From Microbacterium paraoxydans (GTDB lineage: Bacteria; Actinomycetota; Actinomycetes; Actinomycetales; Microbacteriaceae): a stretch of DNA of 64,000 nt. A model generated the notes under the pieces. It was given only the letters and a program-made list of their open reading frames with translations. It was not told where the DNA came from and did not search any database. The first letter of the stretch is position 1, and the number at the start of each line of letters is the position of its first letter. This document shows positions 15,893 to 24,355 of the stretch, one piece after another. The position numbers were made by a program, and so were the translations under genes. The stretch lies in assembly GCF_020524545.1 (NCBI RefSeq), contig NZ_JAIVLG010000006.1, forward strand, positions 124,001-188,000, in the 5' to 3' direction.

Positions 15893-16768
15893 ATGATGAC
15901 ACCTTCGGCCCCCACGACGACGACCTTGGACTGCGACGGCATCGGGATCGCCGCCGAGATACGCGGCTCGGGGCCCGCGGTGCTGCTGCTGCACGGCTAT
16001 CCGGAGACCAGGGCCATGTGGGAGGCCGTCGCCGCCGTGCTGGCCGAGACCCGCACGGTCGTGGCAGCGGACCTGCGCGGCTACGGGGACTCCGCCAAAC
16101 CCCGGGGTGATCACTACGCCAAACGGGACATGGCTCGCGACCAGGTGGCGCTCATGCGCCGGCTCGGTCACGAAAGTTTCGCGGTCGTCGGACACGACCG
16201 CGGCGGACGCGTCGGGCACCGCCTGGCGCTCGACCATCCGGAGGCCGTGACCGCGCTCGCGGTGCTCGACATCGTGCCGACGCTCCACATGTTCGAGCAT
16301 GTCGATCGGGAGATGGCGACGGCCTACTTCCACTGGTTCTTCCTGGCGCGGGGTGACGGGATGCCCGAGGCGCTGATCTCGTCCGCGCGGGACACGTGGC
16401 TGCGCAGCCGCTTCACCGGACGGCGCCACGACGGCGACCGTCTCCCGGATGCGTACGACGAGTATCTGCGCTGCTTCGACGAGGACACGGTGCACGCGTC
16501 CTGCGCCGACTACCGGGCCGCGGCGACGGTCGACCTGGAGCACGACCGCGCCGACCGCGACGCAGGTCGCGCACTCGACATCCCGGTGCTCGCGCTGTGG
16601 GGCGCGCACAGCTATGTGGGGCGGAGCTTCGACGTGCTCGAGACCTGGAGGCCATACGCCCCCGGCATCGTGGGAGCCGCGATCGAGGCGGACCACTACC
16701 TCGCGGAAGAGGCGCCGGAGACCACGGCCGTCGCGCTGGACTCCTTCCTCGCGGACGTGGCCGCATGA
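15893..16768 (+). CDS. Alpha/beta hydrolase of the haloacetate (fluoroacetate) dehalogenase type
   Basis: The 291-residue protein has the full residue set of fluoroacetate dehalogenases: nucleophile D102 with R103 and R106 in GHDRGGR, D126 in LDIVPT, the halide-binding trio H147-W148 (FHW) and Y207 (CADYRA), and base H268 (ADHYL). The expected chemistry is hydrolytic removal of halide from a 2-haloacetate in the cytoplasm. Some close relatives have other or unknown substrates, so the activity is inferred. It overlaps the M20 peptidase gene by four bases and stands behind a TAGTCA-n7-TGAC operator. The start is ATG 15893 or 15896; the ribosome binding site is weak. Confidence 0.82.
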   Translation: MMTPSAPTTTTLDCDGIGIAAEIRGSGPAVLLLHGYPETRAMWEAVAAVLAETRTVVAADLRGYGDSAKPRGDHYAKRDMARDQVALMRRLGHESFAVVGHDRGGRVGHRLALDHPEAVTALAVLDIVPTLHMFEHVDREMATAYFHWFFLARGDGMPEALISSARDTWLRSRFTGRRHDGDRLPDAYDEYLRCFDEDTVHASCADYRAAATVDLEHDRADRDAGRALDIPVLALWGAHSYVGRSFDVLETWRPYAPGIVGAAIEADHYLAEEAPETTAVALDSFLADVAA

Positions 16769-17868
16769 GCCCGCACGAGCAGGCCGTCGCCCGTCTCGAC
16801 GCGCTCGTGTCGATCGAGACCCCGACCGGAGATGCCGCGGGGCTCTCCGCCGCGCAGGACCTGGTGCGTACGTGGCTCGATCCCGTGCTCGGTGCCGGTG
16901 TCGTCGAGACCGTCGAGGGCGTCGATCACCTGCTGTGGCGGGGTGGACCGGCGCCGCGCGTCCTGCTGCTCGGGCACCTCGACACCGTGTTCCCCGCCGG
17001 TACGCTCGCCTCGCGACCGTTCCGTCTCGACGGAGACCGCGCGACCGGCCCGGGGGTCTTCGACATGAAGGCGGGCATCGTCATCATGGCAGCGGTCCTC
17101 GAACGGGTCGCTCGTCCAGATGAGGTCGCGGTGCTGCTCACCAGCGACGAGGAGACGGGGTCGCTGACCTCGCGTCCGCTCATCGAACGTGAAGCGGCCC
17201 GGGCCGGCACGGTGCTGGTGCTGGAGCCGAGTCTCGACGGCGCACTGAAGATCGCCCGTCGCGGCGGCAGCATCTACCGTGTCGAGCTCACCGGGCGGGC
17301 GGCGCATGCGGGCCTGGAGCCGTGGAAGGGGCGCAGTGCTCTCATCGAACTGGCGCACCACGTTCTCTCGCTCCCGGCGCTCGCCGATGACGAGCGCGGC
17401 ACCACGGTCAGCCCCACGGTCGCCCAGGCGGGAACCGCGACGAACGTCATCCCCGAGCACGCGGAAGTGCGCGTCGACGTCCGCGCCTGGACTCTCGACG
17501 AGCTGGAGCGGGTGGATGCCGCCATGCAGCGCCTCGACCCGCACACCGAGGGGGTGGGGGTCGAGGTCATCGGCGGCATCAACCGTCCTCCGATGGAGGA
17601 GAGCTCATCGGAGGAACTGCTGGCCTGCGCACGGCTCGTCGCCGAACGGCTCGGTCATCCGGAGGTCGAGGCGGTGTCGGCCGGGGGTGCGTCCGACGGC
17701 AACTTCACCGCCGCCGTCGGGGCTCGCACCCTCGATGGTCTCGGACCCCGCGGTGCCGGGGCGCATGCCGACCACGAGTGGGTCTCGGTCGACTCCATGA
17801 TCGAGCGGATCGATCTGCTCACGGGCATGCTCGACGAGCTGTCATCCGTCGAGACCCGCGCGCTCTGA
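16765..17868 (+). CDS. M20-family metallopeptidase (carboxypeptidase G2-like)
   Basis: The 367-residue protein has the M20 metal and catalytic residues in order: H71 and D73 in GHLDTVFP, D100 in VFDMKAG, E129-E130 in SDEETGS, E154 in LEPS, and a C-terminal His in HADHEWVS. The dimerisation domain lies between (about 180-285). The GHLDTVFP start is typical of the glutamate carboxypeptidase (CPG2) branch. It would cleave an amide or peptide bond next to a C-terminal residue. No signal peptide is visible, so it is probably cytoplasmic. Translational coupling to the hydrolase suggests consecutive steps on one compound or dipeptide class. Confidence 0.87.
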   Translation: MSPHEQAVARLDALVSIETPTGDAAGLSAAQDLVRTWLDPVLGAGVVETVEGVDHLLWRGGPAPRVLLLGHLDTVFPAGTLASRPFRLDGDRATGPGVFDMKAGIVIMAAVLERVARPDEVAVLLTSDEETGSLTSRPLIEREAARAGTVLVLEPSLDGALKIARRGGSIYRVELTGRAAHAGLEPWKGRSALIELAHHVLSLPALADDERGTTVSPTVAQAGTATNVIPEHAEVRVDVRAWTLDELERVDAAMQRLDPHTEGVGVEVIGGINRPPMEESSSEELLACARLVAERLGHPEVEAVSAGGASDGNFTAAVGARTLDGLGPRGAGAHADHEWVSVDSMIERIDLLTGMLDELSSVETRAL

Positions 17869-17878
17869 AGGAGGTCTC

Positions 17879-17940
17879 ACGTTCTGAAGGAGCCCATGCC
17901 CAGAGCGCTCTTTCACAACGCGCGTTCTCCTTCAGGGCGT
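17879..17940. repeat. Intergenic inverted repeat between convergent genes
   Basis: CTGAAGGAG (17884-17892) and CTCCTTCAG (17927-17935) are perfect 9-bp arms, extended by ACG/CGT after a 2-base internal loop. The central loop is 34 bases. A third copy of CTGAAGGAG (17865-17873) overlaps the stop codon of the M20 gene. It may terminate the two converging transcripts. No U-tract is seen. Confidence 0.55.
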
Positions 17941-17965
17941 GCGCGGGGGATGGCGCACGAGCACG

Positions 17966-18682
17966 TCAGGACGTGGGGGCGTGGCGCTCGATGCTCTCGA
18001 GCAGCAGGTCGAGCGCGGTCTCCCAGGCTCGCGGGTCGCGCACCGCGGGGAGGGTGTCTCCGGCCCAGGTGATCGCGGGGAACTCCGCAGGGTCGAGTCG
18101 ACGGAAGTCCATCTGCCAGGTCAGCTCATCGGAGTCCTGGACCTCGGTGGGGAGGGCGGTCAAGGCGGCCTGGATGCTGGACGCCGAGCGGATCAGCTGG
18201 CCCAGCGCGCGGGCATACAGTGCGGCCTGCTCGCGGTCGTATCCGCCGCGGCGCAGAGCCCCTATCGAGAACTCCATCGATGAGAAGTCGGTCGGGCGGC
18301 GCAGCGCCATCTGCAACGCGAACTCCGGATAGCGCATGTAGTGGTCATGGATCAGGTGCGCCTGCCGACGCAGGTCGTCGAGCCAGTCGTCGGTCGCCAC
18401 CAGGCCGCCGCTGTAGGAGCGGGCGCGGAGGGTGTCGATCAGGGCGAGAAGAAGCTCGTCCTTGTCGCGGAAGTGCCGGTAGATCGAGGTCGGGTGGGCG
18501 CCGAGCTCCTCGCCAATCGCCTGGAAGGTGAGACGGTCGAGGCCGTCCCGCTCCACCACGCGGTCGGCGGCGGCGACGATGATGTCGCGGCTGAGGGAAT
18601 CGCGGGCGCGTCGGGGGCGGGGGGTCGAGCTCGTGGCGCGTGTCGGCGTCTTCGCCGGTTCCGCGGCCTTCCGTGTCGGCAT
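17966..18682 (-). CDS. TetR-family transcriptional regulator
   Basis: The 238-residue protein has a basic N-terminal tail, then a TetR helix-turn-helix (LTFQAIGEELGAHPTSIYRHF, about residues 52-72), followed by an all-helical ligand and dimerisation region. ATG 18682 is preferred over GTG 18691 because GGAG lies eight bases before it. The gene is embedded among the hydrolase, peptidase and peptide-importer genes that share the TAGTCA-n7-TGAC palindrome. That makes it the nearest candidate regulator, though no such palindrome is found before its own start. Its ligand is unknown. Confidence 0.88.
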   Translation of the reverse strand: MPTRKAAEPAKTPTRATSSTPRPRRARDSLSRDIIVAAADRVVERDGLDRLTFQAIGEELGAHPTSIYRHFRDKDELLLALIDTLRARSYSGGLVATDDWLDDLRRQAHLIHDHYMRYPEFALQMALRRPTDFSSMEFSIGALRRGGYDREQAALYARALGQLIRSASSIQAALTALPTEVQDSDELTWQMDFRRLDPAEFPAITWAGDTLPAVRDPRAWETALDLLLESIERHAPTS

Positions 18683-18876
18683 CGGGAGCACTCCGTTCGT
18701 CGTCGCGTATGGTCACGCAGAGATCACGGTACCCCACGCCTGTCACGGAGTCTGTCAGCGGCATCGACAACAAGGATTCGGACGCCGCGTCACTTCTCGC
18801 ACGCCTTCGACTCCTTCTCCGTGATCGTCGCAGTGCGCGGAGAGGCCGCGCCGACGCCTGGACAGGGGAGATAGTC

Positions 18877-19488
18877 ATGGAGAAAAGCACGGAGGCACGT
18901 GCGCTGCCGGAATCGTCGGTGAGTCGCCGCACCGTCGTGGTCGGCGCCGCGTGGTCGGTTCCGGTGATCGCGGCGGCCATCGCGGCACCGCTCGCCGCGG
19001 CGAGTGCGCCGGAGCCGCTGGCGGCGCCGGGCGGCGGTCTGTCGGAGTGGCAGGGCGGCACGTCGGTGGGCACGTGGACGGTGTCGCAGCCGCATCGTGT
19101 GCAGGTGAACGTCGGACAGAACATCGGTTTCACGGTGCTCGACCCCGACACGGGTGACATCGCCGCCGACGGACGCTTCACCTCGGGGGTGGTCACGGTC
19201 ACGGTGCAGTGGGGCGCGGGCAACGGGGTGTCGACACCGACCAGCTATCGCCCGGAGGAGCGCAACCTCAACGGCTGGACGCGCGTCGGGGCTCTTCCGG
19301 AGCCGGGAGAGACCGGGTCGGTCGAGTACGTCTACACCGGCATCCTCAACGGCGCGGCGAACCTGGTGCCGCTGCCCGTGCTGTGGCTGTACCCGACCGC
19401 GGGTGGCTCGCTCACCCCGACCTACGTGAACACCGCGCTGTCGGCGGTGCACCTGAGCGAGAAGACGTCGGGCGCGCGCGTTCCCTGA
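18877..19488 (+). CDS. Exported surface protein with SRR-type signal sequence
   Basis: The 203-residue protein starts at ATG 18877 behind AGGGGAG (18864-18870). The N-terminus has SRRTVVVGAAWSVPVIAAAIAAP, a twin-Arg-like signal typical of a family of short exported proteins in Microbacteriaceae. The mature part (about residues 45-203) is Gly/Thr/Val rich with beta-strand character and no enzyme motif. It is probably a cell-surface or secreted protein of unknown role. It is divergent from the TetR gene and is followed by a strong terminator at 19575. A TAGTCA half-site before its ATG lacks the second arm. No further element is clear in 18683-18876. Confidence 0.7.
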   Translation: MEKSTEARALPESSVSRRTVVVGAAWSVPVIAAAIAAPLAAASAPEPLAAPGGGLSEWQGGTSVGTWTVSQPHRVQVNVGQNIGFTVLDPDTGDIAADGRFTSGVVTVTVQWGAGNGVSTPTSYRPEERNLNGWTRVGALPEPGETGSVEYVYTGILNGAANLVPLPVLWLYPTAGGSLTPTYVNTALSAVHLSEKTSGARVP

Positions 19489-19506
19489 TCGCAGGATCAC
19501 GCACGC

Positions 19507-19555
19507 ACTCACTCACTCACGCGCCGCGCGCCGCGCGCCGCGCGCCGCGCGCCGT
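19507..19555. repeat. Simple tandem repeats: ACTC units, then five GCGCCGC heptamers
   Basis: ACTC repeats at 19507-19520, then GCGCCGC is repeated at 19521, 19528, 19535 and 19542, with a final GCGCCGT at 19549. The tract lies between the surface-protein stop and its terminator. Copy number is likely to vary between strains. Confidence 0.8.
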
Positions 19556-19574
19556 TCGCCGAGTGCCGGCATCC

Positions 19575-19605
19575 AGAGGCTCCCCGCTCCTCGCGGGGAG
19601 CCTCT
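19575..19605 (+). terminator. Terminator hairpin after the surface-protein gene
   Basis: AGAGGCTCCCCGC (19575-19587) and GCGGGGAGCCTCT (19593-19605) form a perfect 13-bp stem with a 5-base loop. CTTGT follows, a weak U-tract. It separates this gene from the next promoter at 19621. Confidence 0.75.
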
Positions 19606-19620
19606 CTTGTCGGGATCCCT

Positions 19621-19664
19621 TTCACGACCTGCATAGCCAGTGTTATAGTCAACGTCATTGACCA
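19621..19664 (+). promoter_or_regulatory. Promoter and TAGTCA-n7-TGAC operator of the S9 peptidase gene
   Basis: TTCACG (19621-19626) and TATAGT (19644-19649) are 17 bases apart and fit -35 and -10 boxes. The palindrome TAGTCA-ACGTCAT-TGACCA (19646-19664) overlaps the -10 box and the predicted start site. It has the same arrangement as at 15822. Confidence 0.6.
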
Positions 19665-19681
19665 GGTGAGAGGGAGCAAGG

Positions 19682-21526
19682 ATGCTGCAGAGCCGGGAAG
19701 AGTCGACGACGGATGCGGTCGAGGCGCGCTTCGCCGTTCCGTACCTCATGACCGTTCGCCCCGCCGCGGGCGCACACGACCTCGCCCTGGTCGTCGAGGA
19801 TCATCCGGACGGCGCTCGCGGACGCCTCTGGCGCGCTCCGGACGCTCCGGGCGAGATGCTTCCCTTCGAGGTCAGCACGGGCGCGATCGTCACGAACGAC
19901 GGGCGCTGGGTCATCGATCTCGACGACGGGGGCGGCTCCGAGGTCGGAACGCTCGTCGCCACCTCGCCCGACGGCCGCGAACGCGTCGCTCTGACGCCCG
20001 GCCGGGACCCCTACGTCCTGCGCGGCCTGAAGATGTCGCACGACGGCTCCGCCCTGGTGGCCACGCTCGTGGACGAGGACGGCTTCCACGTGGTGGTGAT
20101 CCCGGCGGCGCCCTGGGGCGAGCCGCGGGTCGTGTACTCCCACCCGGTCGAGGCCTGGTTCGGTCTGCCGTCGTGCGACGCCTCGCTGGTCTCGATCGAC
20201 ACGACCGCCCACAACCCCGGCATCCGTCGTCCGCTGATCACGGTGGTCGACGTCGCGAGCGGCGCCTCGGTCGGCACCCTCGACGATCTGCCGGCCGGAC
20301 CCGTTCGCGCCGTCTGCTTCTCGTCGGAGCGGGGAGATGACCGTCTGCTCCTCAACACCGAGCGCAGCGGCTTCTCGCGACCGGCGATCTGGCACGTCCG
20401 CACGGGCGAGCGATACGACTTCGACCTGCCCGATCTCGCCGGAGAGGTCATCGCCCTCGACTGGAATGCCGCGGAGGGGCGCGTCCTCGCCCTCCACGTC
20501 GACGGTGGCATCCATCGGCTGCTCGAACTCGATGAGACCGACGGCTCGATGCGGACGGTCCTCGAGGGGGGAAGCTTCGCGGAGCCCGACGTCGCGAGTC
20601 TGCATCCCTACTACTGGACGTCGTACTACGCGCCCGGTGGCGCGATCCGGGCGCTGCGTTCGAGCTGGGACGTGCCGTTGCAGGTGACCGAGGTCGCCGA
20701 CGACGGTCGCGAGTCGACGCTCATCGCTCCCGCGGAGGTCCCACCAGGGCAGCCGCTCACGTCCACCCTCGTCACGAGCGCCGACGGCACCGCGGTGCAG
20801 CTGTGGTCTGGGCGCCCTGCGGGGCGTGCGCCGCTGGGCACCGTGCTCGAGATCCACGGCGGACCGAACCTGGTCGCCGTGGATCACTACAATCCCTCCG
20901 CCCAGGCGTGGCTGGATGCCGGCTTCGCCTACGCGTCGCTGAACTACCGCGGCTCGGTGACCTTCGGGCGAGCCTTCCGTGAGGGGTTCTGGAACGCCGG
21001 AGGCGACCGGGAGATCGAGGATGTCGCTGCGGCGGTCGACTGGCTGCGCGCGCAGGGCCTCGCCGATCCGGCCTCCACCTTCATCACCGGAGCGTCGTAC
21101 GGCGGGCACATGACCCTGCTCAGTGTCGGACGTCTCCCCGAGCTGTTCGCGGGTGGCTTCGCCCACGTGGCGGTCGCCGACTGGTCGGTGACGATCGAGG
21201 CCATGAATCCCGCGGTGCGCACGGTGTGGAGCTCGTGGGTCCCGCCTGAGCTCGTCGAGCGCTTCTCCGCCATCACCTATCTCGACGACGTCACGGCATC
21301 GGTCTGGATCAATCAGGGCTCCGTCGACACCCGCACCCCGGTCGTCGGCGTGCAGGGCTACGTCGACCGTCTGCGTGCGCGCGGCGGTGACGTCGTGCTC
21401 GAGATCTTCGAGGGCGGTCATGAGCCGACGGGCCTGGAGGGGGCCGCCCGCGATCAGCGCCGCATGCACGAACTCGCTCTGCGGACCCTCGCCGGCGAAC
21501 GCTGGGACGACGAATCTCGCCACTAG
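19682..21526 (+). CDS. S9-family (prolyl oligopeptidase-type) peptidase
   Basis: The 614-residue protein has an N-terminal beta-propeller-like region (about 1-360) and a C-terminal alpha/beta hydrolase. The catalytic triad is S472 (GASYGGH), D549 (GSVDTRTP) and H580 (EGGHEP). HGGPN near residue 397 is the family's oxyanion region. No signal peptide is present, so it should trim oligopeptides in the cytoplasm, which fits the peptide importer that follows. ATG 19682 is the first start after the operator. Its stop codon TAG is part of the next operator at 21524. Confidence 0.9.
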   Translation: MLQSREESTTDAVEARFAVPYLMTVRPAAGAHDLALVVEDHPDGARGRLWRAPDAPGEMLPFEVSTGAIVTNDGRWVIDLDDGGGSEVGTLVATSPDGRERVALTPGRDPYVLRGLKMSHDGSALVATLVDEDGFHVVVIPAAPWGEPRVVYSHPVEAWFGLPSCDASLVSIDTTAHNPGIRRPLITVVDVASGASVGTLDDLPAGPVRAVCFSSERGDDRLLLNTERSGFSRPAIWHVRTGERYDFDLPDLAGEVIALDWNAAEGRVLALHVDGGIHRLLELDETDGSMRTVLEGGSFAEPDVASLHPYYWTSYYAPGGAIRALRSSWDVPLQVTEVADDGRESTLIAPAEVPPGQPLTSTLVTSADGTAVQLWSGRPAGRAPLGTVLEIHGGPNLVAVDHYNPSAQAWLDAGFAYASLNYRGSVTFGRAFREGFWNAGGDREIEDVAAAVDWLRAQGLADPASTFITGASYGGHMTLLSVGRLPELFAGGFAHVAVADWSVTIEAMNPAVRTVWSSWVPPELVERFSAITYLDDVTASVWINQGSVDTRTPVVGVQGYVDRLRARGGDVVLEIFEGGHEPTGLEGAARDQRRMHELALRTLAGERWDDESRH

Positions 21527-21542
21527 TCACGAACATTGACTA
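21524..21542. promoter_or_regulatory. Perfect TAGTCA-n7-TGACTA operator before the peptide importer
   Basis: TAGTCA (21524-21529) and TGACTA (21537-21542) are perfect 6-bp arms with 7 bases between. The left arm includes the stop codon of the S9 peptidase gene. TTGACT (21536-21541) in the right arm could be a -35 box, but no convincing -10 is found at the right distance. The importer starts at 21646. Confidence 0.55.
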
Positions 21543-21645
21543 AAAGGCTTGCTATCTCTTCCCGTCAGTTCTAGAGTCGGACCATTACCCGCACGACAGC
21601 ACGTTCGCACTGTCCCTCAGTCGCACGATCACTGGAGATCCGTCC

Positions 21646-23346
21646 ATGTCGAAATCACCGCTCCGCACCGCTGTACCCGCCTCCCGCCGCATCCTCGTCG
21701 CTGCGCTGACCGTCACCGCGCTGGTCGGCTCACTCGCCGCCTGCGCGCCGTCGTCGGCGACGCCCGAACCCAGCGAGGTCGCCGTCGTCGACGGCGGCGA
21801 GCTCGTGATCGGCGCCGAACAGGAACCCGACTGCACCGATTGGATCGCCACGTGCGCGGGGTCGATCTGGGGCACCTACGTCATGCAGGTGCCGACCATG
21901 CCCGCCGTCTTCCAGACCCGCCAGGTCGATGAGGAATGGGTGCCCGTCCCGTCCGACCTCGTCACCGAGGAGCCGGTCGCCGAGGTCGCTGCCGACGGCA
22001 CGCAGACCATCACCTACTCGATCAACCCCGACGCGGTGTGGTCGGACGGCGAGCCCATCACCTCGGCCGACTTCGCCTACACCGCGCTGCAGATCCGCGA
22101 TGGCGACGACATCTTCGACAAGACCGGCTACGACCGCATCACCGCCGTCGACTCGAGCGATCCGCAGACCGCGGTCGTCACGCTCGGCTCCGCGTATGCC
22201 GGATGGCGCACGCTGTTCAGCGTCTACGGCATCATGCCGTCGCACCTGCTCGAAGGGCAGGACCGCGCCGCGCTCATGACCGACGGCTACGACTTCAGCG
22301 GCGGCCCGTGGAAGATCGAGAAGTGGACCCGCGGAACCTCGGTCACCCTCGTGCCCAACGAGAACTACTGGGGTGAGAAGCCGCACCTCGACAAGGTCAC
22401 GTTCCTGTTCCTGCCCGACACGACTGCGGCCTTCCAGGCGCTCAAGAGCGGCCAGGTCAGCGCGCTCTACCCGTCGCCGCAGCTCGACGCGCTCACGCAG
22501 ATCGAGGCCGGGCTGCCCGGCATCCGCTCCCAGGTCGACGCGCGCAGCGGGAACCTCGAGGCGATCTGGCTGAACAACGCCGCCGCCCCCTTCGACTCGG
22601 TCGCGGTGCGGCAGGCGCTCGCGTACTCGATCGACCGCGACGCGATCGTGAAGCGCCTGTTCGGCAGCCTCGGCATCGAGGAAGCGCAGCAGAGCTTCAA
22701 CTCCCCGATGGTCGCGCCCTTCGCCGCCGACGACTTCTCGCGGTACACGCTCGACCTCGACAAGGTCGACGAGCTGATGGAGGGCGACGGCTGGTCCAAG
22801 AACTCCGACGACGTGTGGGCGAAGGATGGCGAGACGGCGACCTTCGCGGTCAAGACCCTCGCCGGCAACAAGCGCCGCGACCTCACCGTGCAGGTGCTGC
22901 AGTCGCAGCTCGCCGAGGCCGGGTTCGAGATGACGATCGACCAGGTGACTCCCGCCGATCTGTTCGGGACGACCGCGCCGCAGGGAGATTTCCAGGCAGG
23001 GCTCTGGGCCCTCGTCGACACGTTCCCGGACCCCACGCTCAGCTCGACGTTCTCCTCGGTCAACATCCCGAGCGAGGCGAACGGCTTCTCCGGCATCAAC
23101 TTCTACCGCGTGGACATCCCCGGGCTGGACGACCTGCTCGGCCAGGTCGACAGCGAGATCGACACGGATGCCCGCATCGCGGCGTCGCACGAGGGCGATG
23201 CCCTGATCGCCGAGAACGTGCCCTCGCTGCCGCTGGACACGGTGCCGAACGTGCTGCTGTGGAGCGACACCGTCGGCGGCCCCCTGCAGATCAACCCGGT
23301 CGAGGGACCGTTCTGGAACCTCGCCGAATGGGGTCTGGCCGGCTGA
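21646..23346 (+). CDS. Peptide ABC transporter substrate-binding lipoprotein (SBP family 5)
   Basis: The 566-residue protein starts at ATG 21646. It has a lipoprotein signal peptide (lipobox SLAAC, Cys33) and a long family 5 binding fold typical of DppA/OppA. Recognisable parts are the VWSDGEPITSADFAYT stretch near residues 130-145 and NENYWGEKPHLDKVTF near 240-256. It captures oligopeptides, or possibly other amide or sugar ligands of this versatile family, at the outer membrane face. It is the first gene of a five-gene importer operon behind the TAGTCA palindrome. Confidence 0.92.
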   Translation: MSKSPLRTAVPASRRILVAALTVTALVGSLAACAPSSATPEPSEVAVVDGGELVIGAEQEPDCTDWIATCAGSIWGTYVMQVPTMPAVFQTRQVDEEWVPVPSDLVTEEPVAEVAADGTQTITYSINPDAVWSDGEPITSADFAYTALQIRDGDDIFDKTGYDRITAVDSSDPQTAVVTLGSAYAGWRTLFSVYGIMPSHLLEGQDRAALMTDGYDFSGGPWKIEKWTRGTSVTLVPNENYWGEKPHLDKVTFLFLPDTTAAFQALKSGQVSALYPSPQLDALTQIEAGLPGIRSQVDARSGNLEAIWLNNAAAPFDSVAVRQALAYSIDRDAIVKRLFGSLGIEEAQQSFNSPMVAPFAADDFSRYTLDLDKVDELMEGDGWSKNSDDVWAKDGETATFAVKTLAGNKRRDLTVQVLQSQLAEAGFEMTIDQVTPADLFGTTAPQGDFQAGLWALVDTFPDPTLSSTFSSVNIPSEANGFSGINFYRVDIPGLDDLLGQVDSEIDTDARIAASHEGDALIAENVPSLPLDTVPNVLLWSDTVGGPLQINPVEGPFWNLAEWGLAG

Positions 23347-23389
23347 CGCCGACCGGGCTCGACGACCAGGACAGAGACGGGGCGACGAC

Positions 23390-24355
23390 GTGATCACCTT
23401 CATCACACGGCGAGTGCTGTACTCGGTGCCGGTGATCCTCGTCGCCTCGTTCATCCTGTTCTGGGCGGTGCGCTCGACGTTCGATCCGCTCGCGAAGCTC
23501 CGGCAGGCGCAGGATCCGACGGCGGTCGCCCGGGAGATCGAGCGGCTGGGACTCGACCGCTCGATCCCCGAGCAGTACTTCCTCTGGCTGCGTGCGATGG
23601 TGACAGGCGACTGGGGGGTGAGCACCCGCACCGGCACCCCTGTGCTGCCCCTGATCGGCGAGGCGCTGTGGCCGACCCTCCAGCTCGCGTTCTGGGGGCT
23701 CGTCGCCGCCGTGCTGATCGCCGGAGGCGTGAGCGTCTACTCGGCCGTGCGGCAGTACTCGCTCGGCGACAACCTGCTCACCGGAGCCTCGTACATCGGC
23801 ATCGCGATGCCGGCGTTCTGGTTCGGGCTGATCCTCATCCAGACCTTCGCAGTGTGGCCGAAGGAGCAGTTCGGGCTCAGCGAGCCGCCCCTGTTCTTCA
23901 TCGGACTGCATTCTCCGGGGCAGACGGGCGTGCTCGACTACATCCGCCATCTGGTGCTGCCGGTCGCCGCACTGATGATCGCTCTCGTCGCGTCCTGGAG
24001 CCGGTTCGGGCGCGCGGCCATGCTCGACGCGCTGTCGAGCGACTACGTGCGCACGGCACGGGCGAAGGGCGTCCCGCGGCGACAGGTCATCTGGCGGCAT
24101 GCGGTGCGCAACTCGCTCGCGCCGTTCGTGACGGTCGTGGCACTGGATGCCGCGATCCTGATCGGCGGACTCGTCGTGACCGAGCAGATCTTCGCGATCC
24201 CGGGCATGGGGCGGCTGTTCCTGCAGTCCCTGGTCGCCGGCGACGTGTTCGTGCTGCTGCCGTGGATGCTCGTGGTCGCGGTCGCGGTGGTCCTCAGCAA
24301 TCTGATCGCCGACATCGCCTACGCGGTGCTCGACCCGAGAGTGAGGCTGTCATGA
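23390..24355 (+). CDS. dppB: Peptide ABC transporter permease (DppB type)
   Basis: The 321-residue protein is a six-segment permease starting MITFITRRVLYSVPVILVASF. The ATPase-contact loop reads YVRTARAKGVPRRQVIWRHAVRNS, diagnostic for DppB/OppB. It lies 43 bases after the binding-protein gene and overlaps the next permease by four bases. A small insertion around residues 155-180 is rich in Trp/Pro/Phe, as in many family members. Confidence 0.92.
   Translation: MITFITRRVLYSVPVILVASFILFWAVRSTFDPLAKLRQAQDPTAVAREIERLGLDRSIPEQYFLWLRAMVTGDWGVSTRTGTPVLPLIGEALWPTLQLAFWGLVAAVLIAGGVSVYSAVRQYSLGDNLLTGASYIGIAMPAFWFGLILIQTFAVWPKEQFGLSEPPLFFIGLHSPGQTGVLDYIRHLVLPVAALMIALVASWSRFGRAAMLDALSSDYVRTARAKGVPRRQVIWRHAVRNSLAPFVTVVALDAAILIGGLVVTEQIFAIPGMGRLFLQSLVAGDVFVLLPWMLVVAVAVVLSNLIADIAYAVLDPRVRLS

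Noticed and set aside
18872..18889. TAGTCA before the surface-protein start as a fourth regulon operator
   Set aside because: The second arm TGAC is missing at the 7-base spacing; a single 6-base half-site is expected by chance.
19521..19555. Possible CRISPR array
   Set aside because: The heptamers are contiguous with no spacers; no other repeat-spacer pattern is seen in the window and there are no cas genes.
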